The position numbers and the translations under genes were made by a program. From assembly GCA_001914705.1 (NCBI GenBank), contig MNDB01000112.1, forward strand, positions 1-6,153: a stretch of 6,153 bases of DNA, read 5' to 3'. Numbering within the stretch: position 1 is the first letter of the stretch; each line of letters starts with the position of its first letter. The notes beneath the pieces were generated by a model. The model saw only the letters and a program-made list of their open reading frames with translations. It did no database searches and was not told the DNA's origin. This document shows positions 5,884 through 6,153 of this stretch, in pieces. Source of the stretch: Actinobacteria bacterium 13_2_20CM_68_14 (GTDB taxonomy: Bacteria; Actinomycetota; Thermoleophilia; Gaiellales; Gaiellaceae).

Positions 5884-6153
5884 CTAGCGGAGCAACCGCT
5901 CGAACTTCTCGGCCTCCTCGAACGGGCCGATCAGCGCGAGGTTAAGCCCGTGTCCGCCGATCACGTCCTGGGCGACGCGCTGGATGTCCTCTGCGGTGAC
6001 GGCGTCGAGCCCTTCCTGAATCGCCTGTGGATCGACAGCCTCGCCTTCGAGCACCTCGCGGCGGAGGCCGAACATGATCATCCCCTGCGGGTTCTCGAGC
6101 TGCAGCAGGAAGCGCCCCTTGGCAAGGTTGCGCGACTTCTCGAGCTCGGCGGA
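5884..6153 (-). CDS. M16-family (insulinase-like) peptidase, C-terminal 89 residues; 5' end outside window
   Basis: The frame is open from the right edge (SAELEKSRNLAKGRFLLQLENPQG) to a TAG stop at 5886-5884. The pattern of an E-L-E-K-S-R-N-L-A-K-G helix, LQLENPQGMIMFGLRREVLEGE, an AVTAEDIQRVAQDVI helix and a final beta strand LNLALIGPF is typical of the C-terminal lobe of M16 peptidases such as the mitochondrial processing peptidase and YmxG/PqqL groups. These are zinc proteases that enclose and cut small or unfolded peptides. The HxxEH zinc site belongs to the N-terminal lobe and is not in view, so I cannot tell whether this is an active subunit or an inactive partner. Its stop lies 43 bases before the response-regulator start, on the same strand. 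Confidence 0.85.
   Translation of the reverse strand, partial: SAELEKSRNLAKGRFLLQLENPQGMIMFGLRREVLEGEAVDPQAIQEGLDAVTAEDIQRVAQDVIGGHGLNLALIGPFEEAEKFERLLR

Overview
The window is a compact, GC-rich stretch of bacterial chromosome with five protein genes and no gene-free gap longer than about 80 bases. High GC, G/C-ending codons, GTG starts and two promoters that seem to drive leaderless mRNAs suggest a high-GC actinobacterium. The style of the cyclase would fit the Thermoleophilia, but that placement is inference. No RNA gene, CRISPR array, insertion sequence or other mobile element is visible.

Layout. Two genes read rightward: the 3' end of an acetyl-CoA synthetase gene (1-633), then a 1072-residue signalling protein (715-3933). 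The latter joins a zinc ribbon, a class III nucleotide cyclase, a STAND-type ATPase and TPR repeats. Three genes read leftward from the right edge: the 3' end of an M16-family peptidase gene (5884-6153), a stand-alone response-regulator receiver (5364-5840), and a 460-residue exported protein of unknown function (3911-5293). The two gene sets converge, and the last 23 bases of the cyclase and exported-protein genes overlap.

Regulation and function. Upstream of both signalling genes, cyclase and receiver, lies nearly the same element: GAATTCGC, an optional T, ACGGCAG, five bases, a TAGRCT -10 box, then 7-8 bases to a GTG start. They sit on opposite strands about 5.1 kb apart, so they look like members of one regulon or users of one promoter class. 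The exported-protein gene instead has a clear Shine-Dalgarno site and a small perfect dyad just after the receiver stop codon. Strong hairpins fall inside the overlapping tails of the convergent genes and may serve as transcription terminators embedded in coding sequence.

No complete new defence or biosynthetic system is evident. The points most worth following are the shared promoter element, the nested terminator(s) at the convergent overlap, the unusual exported protein with 12 cysteines, and a possible cAMP link between the cyclase and acetyl-CoA synthetase.
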